Assembly: GCA_029882975.1 (NCBI GenBank)
Contig: JAOUJW010000001.1
Location: 186,001-250,000 of the forward strand
Length of the DNA stretch: 64,000 nucleotides
Source of the DNA: Gammaproteobacteria bacterium
GTDB lineage: Bacteria > Pseudomonadota > Gammaproteobacteria > SZUA-152
Direction: 5' to 3'
The notes beneath the pieces were generated by a model, which searched no databases, was not told the DNA's origin, and worked only from the letters and a program-made list of their open reading frames with translations. Positions 45,434 to 55,875 of the stretch are shown in pieces; positions within the stretch are counted from its first letter, which is position 1, and every line of letters begins with the position of its first letter. Position numbers and translations under genes: made by a program.

Positions 45434-46614
45434 TTATACATGCGGACATGGATGCTTTTTTCGCATCAGTGGAAATCCGTGAGCAACCTCATTTGGCTGA
45501 TCAACCGGTGGTTGTGGGTGGATCCCCTCAATCCCGTGGTGTCGTTGCAGCGGCCAATTATATTGCCCGGCGTTTTGGCATACATAGCGCCATGCCCATG
45601 AGCATTGCTGTTAAGAAATGCCCTCACCTAGTCATTCTACCTCATCGCCTCGATCTCTATGCACACGTGTCCCAACAAATTCGAGCCATCTTTGAGCGCT
45701 ATACGCCCTTGGTAGAACCCTTATCCTTGGATGAAGCTTTTTTGGACGTAGCCGCCTCAGAACGCCTGTACGGATCTGCACATAGCATCGGCCGGAAAAT
45801 CAAACAGAATATTAACGATGAATTGCGCTTGACCGTTTCCATAGGTATCGCTCCGAACAAATTCATAGCCAAAATTGCCTCGGATGTTGATAAACCTGAC
45901 GGCTTTACCGTGGTCACTCGAAGTCAGGTTCAGGATTTCTTGGACCCATTACCGGTATGGCGCATTTGGGGTGTAGGTAAAGTCACAGAAAAATCGTTGG
46001 ACAAACTGGGCATACGTACCATCGCCCAGCTGCGAGCCTTTAACGAAGGCTTACTCAAAGACAATTTCGGTGAACACGGTATGCAGTTGTGGCGATTGGC
46101 GCGTGGCATAGACCCACGCCCGGTGGTATGCGAGCATGAAACCAAATCCATTTCCCACGAAACCACATTCGCGCATGATATCACTGAACGAGAGATTCTG
46201 TTAGCTACTTTGCTACAACTGACTGAGCAGGTAGCCTGGAGACTGCGGCACCATGAATTGCGCGGTCGCACGGTGCAACTAAAAATTCGCTATTCAGACT
46301 TCAAAACCGTCACACGGTCCCACAGTTTGCAACAAGCCACAGACCAAACCCAGGTGCTGTGGCAAACCGTGAAACAAATTTTTACCTATAAGTTGCCGCC
46401 AAAATTACCGCCTGTGCGCTTAATTGGTATGGGCATTAGTAATTTATCGGAGCCCGCACAAGCAATTCAGCAGGAGCTTTTACAAACGGAGAGCAGCGCG
46501 CAAAGCAAACTGGATGCGGTCGCCGATTCCATTAACGCCAAGTTCGGTAAGAATAGTTTGACCCGAGCCCGATCCTTTCAAAGTGAAAAAAAACAGAACC
46601 CGCAAGAACCCTGA
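45430..46614 (+). CDS. dinB: DNA polymerase IV (Y-family)
   Basis: The 394-residue protein has the Y-family start MIIHADMDAFFASVE with a catalytic Asp, the second site SLDEAFLDV, the helix-hairpin-helix region (IWGVGKVTEKSLDKLGI) and a little-finger domain (KSISHETTFAHDI). It performs translesion synthesis. The ATG overlaps the glycosyltransferase stop (ATGA), an unexpected coupling. No LexA-type box is visible directly upstream, as the gene has no own upstream gap. Confidence 0.95.
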   Translation: MIIHADMDAFFASVEIREQPHLADQPVVVGGSPQSRGVVAAANYIARRFGIHSAMPMSIAVKKCPHLVILPHRLDLYAHVSQQIRAIFERYTPLVEPLSLDEAFLDVAASERLYGSAHSIGRKIKQNINDELRLTVSIGIAPNKFIAKIASDVDKPDGFTVVTRSQVQDFLDPLPVWRIWGVGKVTEKSLDKLGIRTIAQLRAFNEGLLKDNFGEHGMQLWRLARGIDPRPVVCEHETKSISHETTFAHDITEREILLATLLQLTEQVAWRLRHHELRGRTVQLKIRYSDFKTVTRSHSLQQATDQTQVLWQTVKQIFTYKLPPKLPPVRLIGMGISNLSEPAQAIQQELLQTESSAQSKLDAVADSINAKFGKNSLTRARSFQSEKKQNPQEP

Positions 46615-46635
46615 ACCGGGCCGGGTAAGTGACCT

Positions 46636-47025
46636 TCATACCATATCCTGAAGTGCCTTTGCCAGCTCTTCCTCACGAATGGGGTAGGCCATAGGTGTGA
46701 AGTCATCAAACACAGTTTGTAACTTCTGTAGTTGCTGACGATAGTCTTTTTCGTAAAACACCAACACCTTAACAGCCGTTTTACTGTGTTGCGACATTTT
46801 CTGCAAAGTAGCCAACAAAGACTCCAGACTGCTGGTACGATCGCGAAAATCCGACTGGTGATTAAACTCAGCGACAATCACGTGCGGTTGATTCTTTTTC
46901 AAAAAGGAAATGGCTTTGCGCATATTACGCAAGATAGTTACTTGGTAGTCGCAGCGCTCATATAAGGCTGAAAAATCCGGGTACCCCCCTTGTTCCACGA
47001 TGGACAACAGAATCCTGCCTGGCAT
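46636..47025 (-). CDS. Receiver-like protein without phosphoacceptor Asp, copy A
   Basis: I recognise no named family. The order of strands and helices looks like a response-regulator receiver fold: PHVIVAEF stands where receivers have the strand ending in the phosphoacceptor Asp, followed by LESLLATLQK, VKVLVFYEKD and FTPMAYPI. The acidic residue present is Glu. It is related to the protein at 50385-50801. The frame extends to a GTG at 47046; the ATG at 47025 has GCGAGG upstream. It follows pepN closely on the same strand. Confidence 0.65.
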   Translation of the reverse strand: MPGRILLSIVEQGGYPDFSALYERCDYQVTILRNMRKAISFLKKNQPHVIVAEFNHQSDFRDRTSSLESLLATLQKMSQHSKTAVKVLVFYEKDYRQQLQKLQTVFDDFTPMAYPIREEELAKALQDMV

Positions 47026-47049
47026 CACGTCAAACCTCGCCTGCACTGT

Positions 47050-49728
47050 CTAACCAGCACGATTAACAGCCAAGCTCTTGCTGACTATCTCGTACACATC
47101 TCTGGACAATTTAGGTTCGGCCAGAATGCGTTCCAATTGTTGCTTCATCAGAGCTTGTCGCGGAGCATCAAAACGACTCCACATGGTAAAGGCTCCGACC
47201 AAACGTGCGGCTATTTGCGGATTGAGCGAGTTCAGCTGTAACACATAATCGGCCACAAACTCATAGGCCGCCCCGGAGTCTTCATGAAAATTCACACTAT
47301 TGGCGCCGGCAAACACTCCGATAAGGGAGCGTACTTTATTGGGGTTCTTTACATTGAACGCACTGTGTCCTACCAACTCCCGCACCCTTGCCAAAGTATC
47401 ATTGAGCCTGGAGGCCGCCTGAATCGCCAGCCATTTATCGATTACCAGGGCATCGGCTTGCCATTGCCTGTAGAAATGTTCCAGCCAATGTGCGCGTCTG
47501 TCCGACGCGACAGACTCGGCATTGCACAAGCTGTTTAAGGCAGCGACGACATCGGTCATATTGTTGGCGCTTTGGTACTGCTGTTCACACTGTTGGATAA
47601 CTGCCTCTTCACCCAGCTCCATCAAATAAGACAAACACACGTTTTTCAGCGCACGTCGACCTTTGGATACAGAATCAATCCGGTAGCCCCCTTTGTCTTT
47701 ATTACCTTGATAAACCTGCGCAAAAACCGGCTGTAATTGCTCTGCCAGCGCACGACGAATAAACAGACAAGCGCGATGTATCGCTATGGGATCCACCACT
47801 GACATAAACTCTGCCACATAGCTTTCACCTGGCAAGCAGATGGCTTGGGCCGCCAGTGCTTTGTCCAGGTCAGGATTTTCCAGAATCGCGCGGATGGCCT
47901 GTGAATAGGCCGGGTTCAGCTCCAACTCACGTCCCTGCTGAATATCCTCCACCAGTGCCAGAATAAGCTTTAGTGCCAGGCGTTGCCCGGCTTCCCAACG
48001 ATTAAAGTCGTCCTTATCGCAGGCCATTAGATGACACAAATCTGCATCCGACAAATCAAGATCCAGCTTTACCGGCGCGGAAAAACCACGCAGTAAAGAA
48101 GGTACCGGTTTACCGGTTACATTTTGGAATACGAAGCTTTGCTCGACTTCCTGAATATGTAAAACCGTGGAATCGCCCAAAGATTGACCATCCAATTGCA
48201 ACTCCAAATCGTCGCCTTGTGGTCCCACCAAACCCATCGCCACCGGAATATGAAACGGCAGCTTATTGGTTTGCCCGGGAGTGTCAGGACAACTTTGCTT
48301 CACGTTCAAGGTACAGGTTTGCGCAACCGCATCGTAATGTGTTCGTACTTGCAGTTGCGGCGTACCGGCCTGGCTGTACCAACGCTTAAACTGCGTGAAA
48401 TCTGCATCATTGGCATCTTCCAGAGCTTTGACAAAATCATCCGTCGTTACCGCCTGGCCATCGTGGCGTTGAAAATATAAATCCGTACCCTTGCGAAATC
48501 CTTCCGCCCCCAACAAGTGATGTAACATGCGCACCACTTCGGCACCTTTGTTATAAATGGTTACGGTGTAGAAATTGTTAATCTCTTGATATTCCTCAGG
48601 CCGTACCGAGTGAGCCATGGGGCCGGCGTCTTCGCGAAACTGGTGGACGCGCAGAATGTTTACGTCCTGAATTCGCTTAACTCCCCTCGAACTCATATCG
48701 GCACTGAACTCCTGATCCCGAAACACAGTAAAGCCTTCCTTTAAACTCAACTGAAACCAGTCACGGCAGGTGACTCGATTACCTGACCAGTTATGAAAGT
48801 ATTCATGTCCGATCACCCCTTCAATTGCGTCATAATCCTGATCAGTTGCTGTTTCCGGCTTAGCCAGCACAAATTTGGAATTAAATACATTGAGCCCCTT
48901 ATTTTCCATGGCTCCCATATTGAAATCATCCACCGCCACGATCATATAAATATCCAAATCGTATTCACGACCGTAGACCTGCTCATCCCATTTCATCGCA
49001 TTAATGAGAGAACGCATGGCGTGGGTACATTTGTCCTTATTGTGGTGTTGCACATAAATATGCAAATCCACAGCTCTGCCCGACGCGGTGGTAAACTTAT
49101 CTTTGATACAAGCCAGATCACCGGCGACCAAAGCAAACAAATAAGTAGGCTTGGGAAACGGGTCCTGCCAGACGGCGTAATGTTTCGAAGCGTCATTGTC
49201 TACCTCACCCTGTTCGATCAAATTGCCATTGGATAGCAAAACCGGATATTTAGCTTTGTCCGCCACAATTGTAGTGGTATATGTCGCCATGACATCCGGC
49301 CGGTCATACATATAAGTCATACGCCGGAAACCTTCTGCTTCACACTGGGTACAAAAGTTACCACCGGAAGTATAAAGTCCGTTTAAAGACGTATTTTCCT
49401 GAGGATTTATCCCAGTATGGATCTCCAAATCCATAGTATCGGGCGGCGAAAGAATGCTAAGACCGGATTCATCCACAGTATATTGGGATGACGTCAGTTC
49501 TGTACCGTTGACCAGGAGGCTTCGCAGCTCCAAGTCTTCTCCTTGCAATACCAAGGGATTTGTTGAGGGCGTTCCGGGACGGCGACTGATGCGCAGTTTG
49601 GAACGAACGATGGTCTCAGTTTCAACCAGGTCAAAGTGCAGTTGCACTTCATGGACAATAAAATCCGTAACACGGTAATCTTGTAACCGGACCGTAACGG
49701 GAGTTTGCGTGTGCGATTGATCTGTCAT
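47050..49728 (-). CDS. pepN: Aminopeptidase N
   Basis: An M1-family zinc aminopeptidase that removes N-terminal residues from peptides. GAMEN (MGAMENKGLNVFN) and the zinc motif HEYFHNW are intact, followed by the ig-like and helical C-terminal domains; the length (892 residues from this start) matches E. coli PepN. I choose the ATG at 49728, which follows AAGG and gives MTDQSHTQTP; the ATG at 49755 lacks a ribosome site. Confidence 0.96.
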   Translation of the reverse strand: MTDQSHTQTPVTVRLQDYRVTDFIVHEVQLHFDLVETETIVRSKLRISRRPGTPSTNPLVLQGEDLELRSLLVNGTELTSSQYTVDESGLSILSPPDTMDLEIHTGINPQENTSLNGLYTSGGNFCTQCEAEGFRRMTYMYDRPDVMATYTTTIVADKAKYPVLLSNGNLIEQGEVDNDASKHYAVWQDPFPKPTYLFALVAGDLACIKDKFTTASGRAVDLHIYVQHHNKDKCTHAMRSLINAMKWDEQVYGREYDLDIYMIVAVDDFNMGAMENKGLNVFNSKFVLAKPETATDQDYDAIEGVIGHEYFHNWSGNRVTCRDWFQLSLKEGFTVFRDQEFSADMSSRGVKRIQDVNILRVHQFREDAGPMAHSVRPEEYQEINNFYTVTIYNKGAEVVRMLHHLLGAEGFRKGTDLYFQRHDGQAVTTDDFVKALEDANDADFTQFKRWYSQAGTPQLQVRTHYDAVAQTCTLNVKQSCPDTPGQTNKLPFHIPVAMGLVGPQGDDLELQLDGQSLGDSTVLHIQEVEQSFVFQNVTGKPVPSLLRGFSAPVKLDLDLSDADLCHLMACDKDDFNRWEAGQRLALKLILALVEDIQQGRELELNPAYSQAIRAILENPDLDKALAAQAICLPGESYVAEFMSVVDPIAIHRACLFIRRALAEQLQPVFAQVYQGNKDKGGYRIDSVSKGRRALKNVCLSYLMELGEEAVIQQCEQQYQSANNMTDVVAALNSLCNAESVASDRRAHWLEHFYRQWQADALVIDKWLAIQAASRLNDTLARVRELVGHSAFNVKNPNKVRSLIGVFAGANSVNFHEDSGAAYEFVADYVLQLNSLNPQIAARLVGAFTMWSRFDAPRQALMKQQLERILAEPKLSRDVYEIVSKSLAVNRAG

Positions 49729-49914
49729 GGAGTTACCTTGTGTTGAACCCTGCATTTCTATGTGATGCAGGACAAAATGTTATGATTATAGCGCGCTACC
49801 GCTATAACTTCAGCATGCCCACAAAGAATTGTAAAATACCCTGAGAACCTCTATTGTAACTCACTTTTGTTACTTGCAATTATTATTAACCATTATTGCG
49901 ACACTGGAGTACCG

Positions 49915-50388
49915 ATGCAGACCGATACTTTGTGCCCTTGTGGCTCCGAATCATCTTACACAGACTGCTGTGGCCCTTATCTGGATGGCAGCAAGACAGC
50001 GCCAACCGCTGAATCTTTAATGCGCTCCCGCTACGTTGCCTATAGCCGCAACGACGCCGACTACTTGTTGAAAACCTGGCATCACAGCACCCGCCCTGAA
50101 CAAGATCCCACCGATAGCAATGTGCAGTGGATAGGATTACAAATATTGCGCACCGAAGCCGGCGGCACTCAGGATGATCGTGGCCTGGTGGAATTTAGAG
50201 CACGCTGTCGCATTAATGGTCAGGCCGGCGGTCTCGATGAAGCCAGTGAATTTATTAAAGAAGAGGGACAGTGGTTTTATGTGGATGGCAGTACCATTCA
50301 ACCAATACGCAATCAGGAAAAACAGGGACGCAATGACCCTTGCGCTTGCGGCAGCGGTAAGAAATACAAAAAGTGCTGTGGTCAATGA
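49915..50388 (+). CDS. YchJ-like protein with two SEC-C motifs
   Basis: From the ATG at 49915, preceded by GGAG, the protein opens with a SEC-C-type zinc motif ([17 protein letters not shown]), has the YchJ/NTF2-like central domain ([28 protein letters not shown]) and ends with a second SEC-C motif ([15 protein letters not shown]). SEC-C motifs bind zinc and contact SecB or ribosomes in known cases; the role of YchJ is unknown. Its stop overlaps the start of the receiver-like copy B gene (ATGA). Confidence 0.92.
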   Translation: MQTDTLCPCGSESSYTDCCGPYLDGSKTAPTAESLMRSRYVAYSRNDADYLLKTWHHSTRPEQDPTDSNVQWIGLQILRTEAGGTQDDRGLVEFRARCRINGQAGGLDEASEFIKEEGQWFYVDGSTIQPIRNQEKQGRNDPCACGSGKKYKKCCGQ

Positions 50389-50801
50389 ACCCGGAGAGCG
50401 AAAATTCCCTGCTGCTGTCGGGGCAACCGGCGCTGTTCAAAGAACTGCTCTTGGAACTGCCCCGCTGGTGCAGCCAATTAGGTTACCGTTTGGTACAGAT
50501 CGACTCGCAACGCAAAACTCTAGCACAAATCAAGCAACTCCGACCCCGAATTATAGCCGCAGAGTTTATCTACCATCCCACCTACGGCTCCCAATTGAGC
50601 AATTTTGAATCCCTCATCGCAGCCAATCAAAAAAACCCTCAGCCGGCAGGTTTTCTGGTAATAATCCATAAAGACGATGTACATCACTTCGAACGCTTGG
50701 AATTGGACGGTGTGCGCTATGAAATGCTGATTTTGCCGGCAACAGTTGCCACCCTGCGTACTGCCTTGCAAACACTGGCGGCTACTTACTCCGTGGGATG
50801 A
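50385..50801 (+). CDS. Receiver-like protein without phosphoacceptor Asp, copy B
   Basis: From the ATG at 50385, which overlaps the YchJ-like stop, the 138-residue protein aligns with copy A over [29 protein letters not shown] and LVIIHKDD. Glu60 sits where receivers have Asp, and the final strand reads MLILPA, without the conserved Lys. It is thus probably a phosphorylation-independent receiver fold. Its 3' end overlaps the convergent gene at 50782-51111 by 20 bases. The function is unknown. Confidence 0.7.
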   Translation: MNPESENSLLLSGQPALFKELLLELPRWCSQLGYRLVQIDSQRKTLAQIKQLRPRIIAAEFIYHPTYGSQLSNFESLIAANQKNPQPAGFLVIIHKDDVHHFERLELDGVRYEMLILPATVATLRTALQTLAATYSVG

Positions 50802-51111
50802 GTTCTGTTTCGGACATCTCTCCTGCCGTCGCAATGCGAATCATCCCCACATCCGGCAGCCGAGTCAAAATATAACCGGCCAGCAACATGAGTAAGGTTT
50901 CGTTTTCCGAGGCAATTGCACCGAGCATTTTATTGGCCGCAATCTGGCATCGCTGGATCAGATTGGGACAATCCACCCATTCACGACTCATTTGCCAACC
51001 TTTATCCATGTCCCGATCCATCATTTTGAAAAAATCCTCGCCGTCTTTCAAATCAGCATCACTGATATCCAGGGTTTGTTGCTTATCATCAATATCTATG
51101 GTCAATTGCAT
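50782..51111 (-). CDS. Uncharacterised soluble protein, about 109 residues
   Basis: I recognise no family. The ATG at 51111 gives MQLTIDIDDKQQTLDISDAD; an in-frame GTG at 51123 is an alternative. The protein is acidic at the start, then helical (DFFKMMDRDMDKGWQMSREW, CQIAANKMLGAIAS). Its stop lies inside the 3' end of the receiver-like copy B gene. Coding is supported by composition and its clean frame only. Confidence 0.65.
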   Translation of the reverse strand: MQLTIDIDDKQQTLDISDADLKDGEDFFKMMDRDMDKGWQMSREWVDCPNLIQRCQIAANKMLGAIASENETLLMLLAGYILTRLPDVGMIRIATAGEMSETELIPRSK

Positions 51112-51248
51112 GGTTATTTCCACATGGTAATTATCGCATGGCTATATTCCATAAAGTTAAATTGTTTAATAGCCAACTGTAAAACATGCCCATAATAACA
51201 ACTACAGCCCTACTTTCATGTATCCCCTGTGTTATATAATGTCAACGA

Positions 51249-53429
51249 ATGAAATCATCGCCATTATTGTTTTCTTATCGCCCCTACTGGGCCAAACGCT
51301 TTGGAACCGCCCCGGTATTGCCCACAAGCCGCGAGGAAATGGATGCCTTGGGTTGGGATGCCTGCGATATTGTTCTGATCAGCGGAGATGCCTATGTAGA
51401 CCATCCCAGTTTCGGCATGGCGGTTATCGGCAGAACGCTGGAAGCGCAAGGTTTTCGTGTCGGCATAATCGATCAGCCGGATTGGACTGATAATCGTGAT
51501 TTTATGCGCCTGGGGCAACCGCAGCTGTTTTTTGGCGTGACCAGCGGCAATATGGACTCCATGGTGAATCGATACACCGCCGATCGCAAAATCCGCAGTA
51601 ACGATGCTTATTCTCCCGGCAATCAAGGCGGCACCCGGCCGGACCGTGCTGTGATTGTTTACGCCCAACGCTGTCGCCAGGCCTATAAAGACACCCCCAT
51701 CATTTTGGGAGGCATAGAAGCCAGCTTACGCCGGGTTGCCCACTACGATTATTGGTCCGATACCGTCAGACGCTCCATTCTCATGGACTCCAAGGCCGAC
51801 ATACTGGTCTACGGCAATGGAGAACGACAGATTGTTGAAATTGCCCATCGTCTGGCAGCCAAGGAAAGCGTGAAAGAGATACAGGATATTCGCGGTACGG
51901 CCTTTATTCGTCAGAACATTCCTGAAGATTGGCAGGTATTGGATGCCTCCAACCTGGATGATGGAAAGGCAAATCCCGACCAAGCATTTTCCAATCCCTA
52001 CGCCACACAAACAGGCCCCGCCTGCGCTCAAGACAACAATCAGAAGTTGGTGCACCCCCCAAAAACCCGTCGTACCCGCCGAGCCCAGGCCAATACCGTA
52101 TTGGTATTACCGGGTTACCACGAAGTGAAAACCGACAAATACCTCTACGCCCATGCCTCCCGACTGCTGCATCGAGAGACCAACCCGGGCAACGCTGTGG
52201 CGCTGTTTCAATCCCATGGTGATCGTGGCGTTTGGCTCAATCCACCACCACTACCCCTGAGCAGCAAGGAATTGGATCAAGTCTTTGAATTACCTTACAC
52301 CCGCCAACCCCACCCACGCTATGCCGGGAATGCTATCCCCGCATATGAAATGATTCGCTTTTCCATCAACATTATGCGGGGCTGTTTTGGCGGTTGTACT
52401 TTTTGTTCAATCACCGAACACGAAGGCCGCATAATTCAAAATCGTTCGGAAACCTCCATCTTGAAAGAAATAGAAATATTGCGGGATAGTGTTCCCGGTT
52501 TCACCGGCATCATATCGGACCTGGGTGGACCCACAGCGAATATGTACCGACTGGCCTGCAAGGATAAAAATATCGAATCCAACTGCCGCCTACCCTCCTG
52601 CGTCTATCCTGATATCTGTAAGAACCTCAACACCGACCACAAACCCTTAATTCAACTGTATCGTAAAGCGCGCGCTTTGCCCGGCGTCAAAAAGGTGCTG
52701 ATCGCTTCCGGGCTGCGTTACGATCTGGCCGTTCAATCCCCAGACTATGTAAAAGAATTGGTAACCCACCACGTGGGTGGATACCTTAAAATCGCTCCGG
52801 AACATACCGAAACCGGCCCATTGTCCAAAATGTTGAAACCGGGCATTGGCGCTTATGACAAATTTAAGATTTTATTTGACAAATATTCCTTGGCTGCCGG
52901 TAAAGAACAGTATCTTATTCCTTATTTTATTGCGGCCCACCCTGGAACCACTGATGAGGATATGCTGCAACTGGCTTTGTGGCTGAAAAAAAATAACTAT
53001 CGCGCCGATCAGGTACAGACCTTTCTACCCTCTCCCATGGCAACCGCCAGCGCCATGTACCACACAGAGTTGAATCCCCTGGAAAAAATCAGCCACTCGG
53101 GCGAATCGGTTTTTATCCCCAAGGGGCTGAAAATTCGTCAACTACACAAGGCCTTTTTGCGATACCATGCACCGGAGAACCATGCACTGTTACATAAGGC
53201 ATTGATACGCATGGGCCGGGAAGATCTGATTGGTTACGGCAAACGCCATCTTATCCCGCCCCAGAAAACACAGCCTGGAGCCAACGCCGGTTCCAGAACC
53301 CACGTCTTTCGCACCCAGCACGCAGGCGAAATCAACGGGCCCAAACCCACAATAAAGAAAGCATCCCGGCCGAGCCACAAGAAAACCCCGTCAAAACGTA
53401 AATCGAGCAAACCCAAGAGACGCCAATAA
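51249..53429 (+). CDS. ygiQ: YgiQ-family radical SAM protein (UPF0313)
   Basis: The 726-residue protein has the YgiQ start ([20 protein letters not shown]), a cobalamin-binding-like N-terminal domain and the radical SAM cluster motif [16 protein letters not shown] with three Cys for the 4Fe-4S cluster. The tail is Lys/Ser/Pro-rich ([20 protein letters not shown]). The reaction of the family is unknown. It is monocistronic. The ATG at 51249 lacks a strong ribosome site. Confidence 0.95.
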   Translation: MKSSPLLFSYRPYWAKRFGTAPVLPTSREEMDALGWDACDIVLISGDAYVDHPSFGMAVIGRTLEAQGFRVGIIDQPDWTDNRDFMRLGQPQLFFGVTSGNMDSMVNRYTADRKIRSNDAYSPGNQGGTRPDRAVIVYAQRCRQAYKDTPIILGGIEASLRRVAHYDYWSDTVRRSILMDSKADILVYGNGERQIVEIAHRLAAKESVKEIQDIRGTAFIRQNIPEDWQVLDASNLDDGKANPDQAFSNPYATQTGPACAQDNNQKLVHPPKTRRTRRAQANTVLVLPGYHEVKTDKYLYAHASRLLHRETNPGNAVALFQSHGDRGVWLNPPPLPLSSKELDQVFELPYTRQPHPRYAGNAIPAYEMIRFSINIMRGCFGGCTFCSITEHEGRIIQNRSETSILKEIEILRDSVPGFTGIISDLGGPTANMYRLACKDKNIESNCRLPSCVYPDICKNLNTDHKPLIQLYRKARALPGVKKVLIASGLRYDLAVQSPDYVKELVTHHVGGYLKIAPEHTETGPLSKMLKPGIGAYDKFKILFDKYSLAAGKEQYLIPYFIAAHPGTTDEDMLQLALWLKKNNYRADQVQTFLPSPMATASAMYHTELNPLEKISHSGESVFIPKGLKIRQLHKAFLRYHAPENHALLHKALIRMGREDLIGYGKRHLIPPQKTQPGANAGSRTHVFRTQHAGEINGPKPTIKKASRPSHKKTPSKRKSSKPKRRQ

Positions 53430-53585
53430 CCGAAACAATTCACAGTTTCGACACACTCTTTAAGCCCGCGCCGGCCCCTTAATTCAAGTCCAAACTTCCT
53501 GTGCCGTTAAATCACTCATACCGACAGGCAAGCAACGGTAAGTCTGTACGATCCAATGAAATTTTACCCTTGTATTTTCTAAGCC

Positions 53586-54707
53586 ATGAGTGCAGTGAGA
53601 TCTACAATACAAACCGAGAAACAGCACAAACTTCTCATCGTGGATGATGCCGAATGGAATCGAGACATGATGCGTATCCAATTGAGTCAATTGGGATTTG
53701 ACGTGGATTGTGCCGCAGATGCGCCGGAAGCGCTGGAGATGATAAAAAGCTACCCTTACGACCTCATCCTGCTCGATATCATGATGCCGGGAATGAACGG
53801 TCTGGAGATGCTCGCCGAAGTCCGGAAATGCCATAGCATGCTGAGTTTGCCCATCATCATGGTAACGGCAGACGACTTGCAGGAACACATCGTTGATGCA
53901 CTTAATCTCGGTGCCAATGACTATATTGTCAAACCGTTAAGCATGGCTGTGGCAGGCGCACGGGTTCAAACCCAACTTAGCTTAAAAAAGTTGGTTGCGA
54001 TGAAGGAACAGTTTGTAAAGTTCGCCAGCCATGATTTAAAAAAACCCTTAATCGTAAGTCTGGAAGTGATTAAATCTTTGGAAGACGAATGTAAACCTGG
54101 ATTGGAATTTACCCCGGACAATGCAGAACTGCTATCTATCGCTTATCAATCCTGCAAGTACATGCAATCCGTGATTGACGGCTTTTTAGGTAATAAAAGT
54201 GCCAATGAACCCGATGCCTCGCCCCATGACATCCAATCACTGCTGGAGAAATGTATCCGCAACAACCGGGAATATGCCAAACAAAAACACATACACTTAA
54301 AACTCAAATCGGAGCAGAATCTCCCCAAATTTGTTGGGAATGAATTTCAAGTGACCCAAGTGCTGGAAAACCTGATCGGTAACGCCATTAAATTCAGCCC
54401 TGCACACACAACTACAACTATTGAAACTCGCTTTGACGATCACTGTGTGTATATCGATATTTGCGACCAAGGTCCCGGTTTCAGCCAACAGGATCTGAAA
54501 AAATTATTTACGCCCAATGCGGTATTGAGCAACAAACCGACGGGCAATGAGACCAGCTCCGGTGTTGGACTGGGTTTATCCAAGCACCTGATTGAAGAAC
54601 AAAATGGCCATATCGGCGCGTTCAACAATCCGGACCAAGGCGCCACCTTTTGGATCAGTTTACCCCGAGAACAAATAAACACCCAAACAGAAAGAGGACT
54701 AGCATGA
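53586..54707 (+). CDS. Receiver-first histidine kinase (REC-HisKA-HATPase)
   Basis: The receiver domain has acidic residues VDDAEW, phosphoacceptor D64 ([13 protein letters not shown]) and K116 (YIVKPLS). The HisKA-like helix has H149 in [10 protein letters not shown], then an ATPase domain with N box LIGNAIKF, G1 DQGPGF and G2 [10 protein letters not shown]. It is soluble. Its stop overlaps the transaldolase start, an unusual linkage of a sensor kinase to a pentose-phosphate enzyme. No cognate regulator gene is adjacent. Confidence 0.92.
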   Translation: MSAVRSTIQTEKQHKLLIVDDAEWNRDMMRIQLSQLGFDVDCAADAPEALEMIKSYPYDLILLDIMMPGMNGLEMLAEVRKCHSMLSLPIIMVTADDLQEHIVDALNLGANDYIVKPLSMAVAGARVQTQLSLKKLVAMKEQFVKFASHDLKKPLIVSLEVIKSLEDECKPGLEFTPDNAELLSIAYQSCKYMQSVIDGFLGNKSANEPDASPHDIQSLLEKCIRNNREYAKQKHIHLKLKSEQNLPKFVGNEFQVTQVLENLIGNAIKFSPAHTTTTIETRFDDHCVYIDICDQGPGFSQQDLKKLFTPNAVLSNKPTGNETSSGVGLGLSKHLIEEQNGHIGAFNNPDQGATFWISLPREQINTQTERGLA

Positions 54708-55675
54708 TGAATAAACTGGAACAACTCAGCCTGGTGACTAAAGTTGTGGCTGATACCGGCGATATCGACTCTATAAAACAGTATACGCCGATTGATGCAA
54801 CCACTAATCCATCCTTGCTATACAGTGCCTGCCAAATGCCGCAGTATCAATCCTTGGTTAACAATGCCATCGAATACAGCAGCGCCATTACCGGTTCACC
54901 AAGAGAACGCACCGACCTCATTCTGGACAAAATCGCCGTTAACTTTGGTGCTGAAATTCTAAAAACCGTTCCCGGACGGGTGTCAACAGAAGTGGATGCA
55001 CGGCTCTCCTTTGATACTGCCGCTACGGTAAGACGCGCGGAAAACTTGATTGCTATGTACAAAGAAGCGGGAGTGAGCCGGGAGCGAGTTCTAATAAAGA
55101 TCGCATCTACCTGGGAGGGCATTCAAGCGGCCGAAATCCTGGAGCGCCAAGGTATTCATTGTAATTGCACGCTTATGTTCCATATGGCTCAAGCAGTCGC
55201 TTGCGCCGAAGCGGGAGTGACCCTGATCTCACCCTTTGTGGGCCGCATTCTCGATTGGTATAAGAAAAACCATGAAGTTCATGAATATGCTGCGGAATTC
55301 GACCCGGGTGTGGTATCCGTCACTGCGATCTACAATTATTTTAAAAAGTTCGATCACCATACACTGGTCATGGGCGCCAGTTTTCGCAACAGCGATGAAA
55401 TACTGGAACTGGCCGGCTGCGACCTACTCACCATTTCACCCAAATTAATGGAAGAGCTAAAAAATACAGATGGGAAAGTGGATATCAAACTGAATGCGGG
55501 CCAATCCAAAACCATGGATATTCAACGGGTGAAGGTGGACGAAGCCAATTTTCGCTGGTTAATGAACAGTGACGCCATGGCGACGGAGAAACTGGCCGAA
55601 GGTATTCGTGGTTTTACCGCCGACACCATCAAACTGGAAAAACTGATTATTGATCAGTTAAGTCAAGCGGCTTAA
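54704..55675 (+). CDS. tal: Transaldolase, TalB type
   Basis: Transfers a dihydroxyacetone unit between sugar phosphates in the pentose phosphate pathway. The Schiff-base Lys is in [15 protein letters not shown], and [12 protein letters not shown] and [17 protein letters not shown] are family motifs. The start at 54704 (ATGATG) follows AGAGGACT and gives about 323 residues, close to E. coli TalB; the frame to 54650 lies within the kinase gene. It overlaps the kinase stop. Confidence 0.95.
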   Translation: MMNKLEQLSLVTKVVADTGDIDSIKQYTPIDATTNPSLLYSACQMPQYQSLVNNAIEYSSAITGSPRERTDLILDKIAVNFGAEILKTVPGRVSTEVDARLSFDTAATVRRAENLIAMYKEAGVSRERVLIKIASTWEGIQAAEILERQGIHCNCTLMFHMAQAVACAEAGVTLISPFVGRILDWYKKNHEVHEYAAEFDPGVVSVTAIYNYFKKFDHHTLVMGASFRNSDEILELAGCDLLTISPKLMEELKNTDGKVDIKLNAGQSKTMDIQRVKVDEANFRWLMNSDAMATEKLAEGIRGFTADTIKLEKLIIDQLSQAA

Positions 55676-55875
55676 GGGAAACCCATATCGTAATGCGATG
55701 CTAATAGTTCGTCCAGGGATGGACGGCTATTCGCTTTCGCGCACGCGGCCACAAGAAAAGTGCCTACTCTACCATTGCGCACAAGCTCAACGCTGATGAT
55801 TCGCCGCAAGCTATTCCTCTATATTCCCAGCTCACCCCCCACTCTTTGATGGAAATCCGGCATTGATCGTGAAAA

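Noticed and set aside
53431-53452. Terminator after ygiQ (CGAAAC / GTTTCG)
   Set aside because: The stem is short and AT-rich and has no U-tract.
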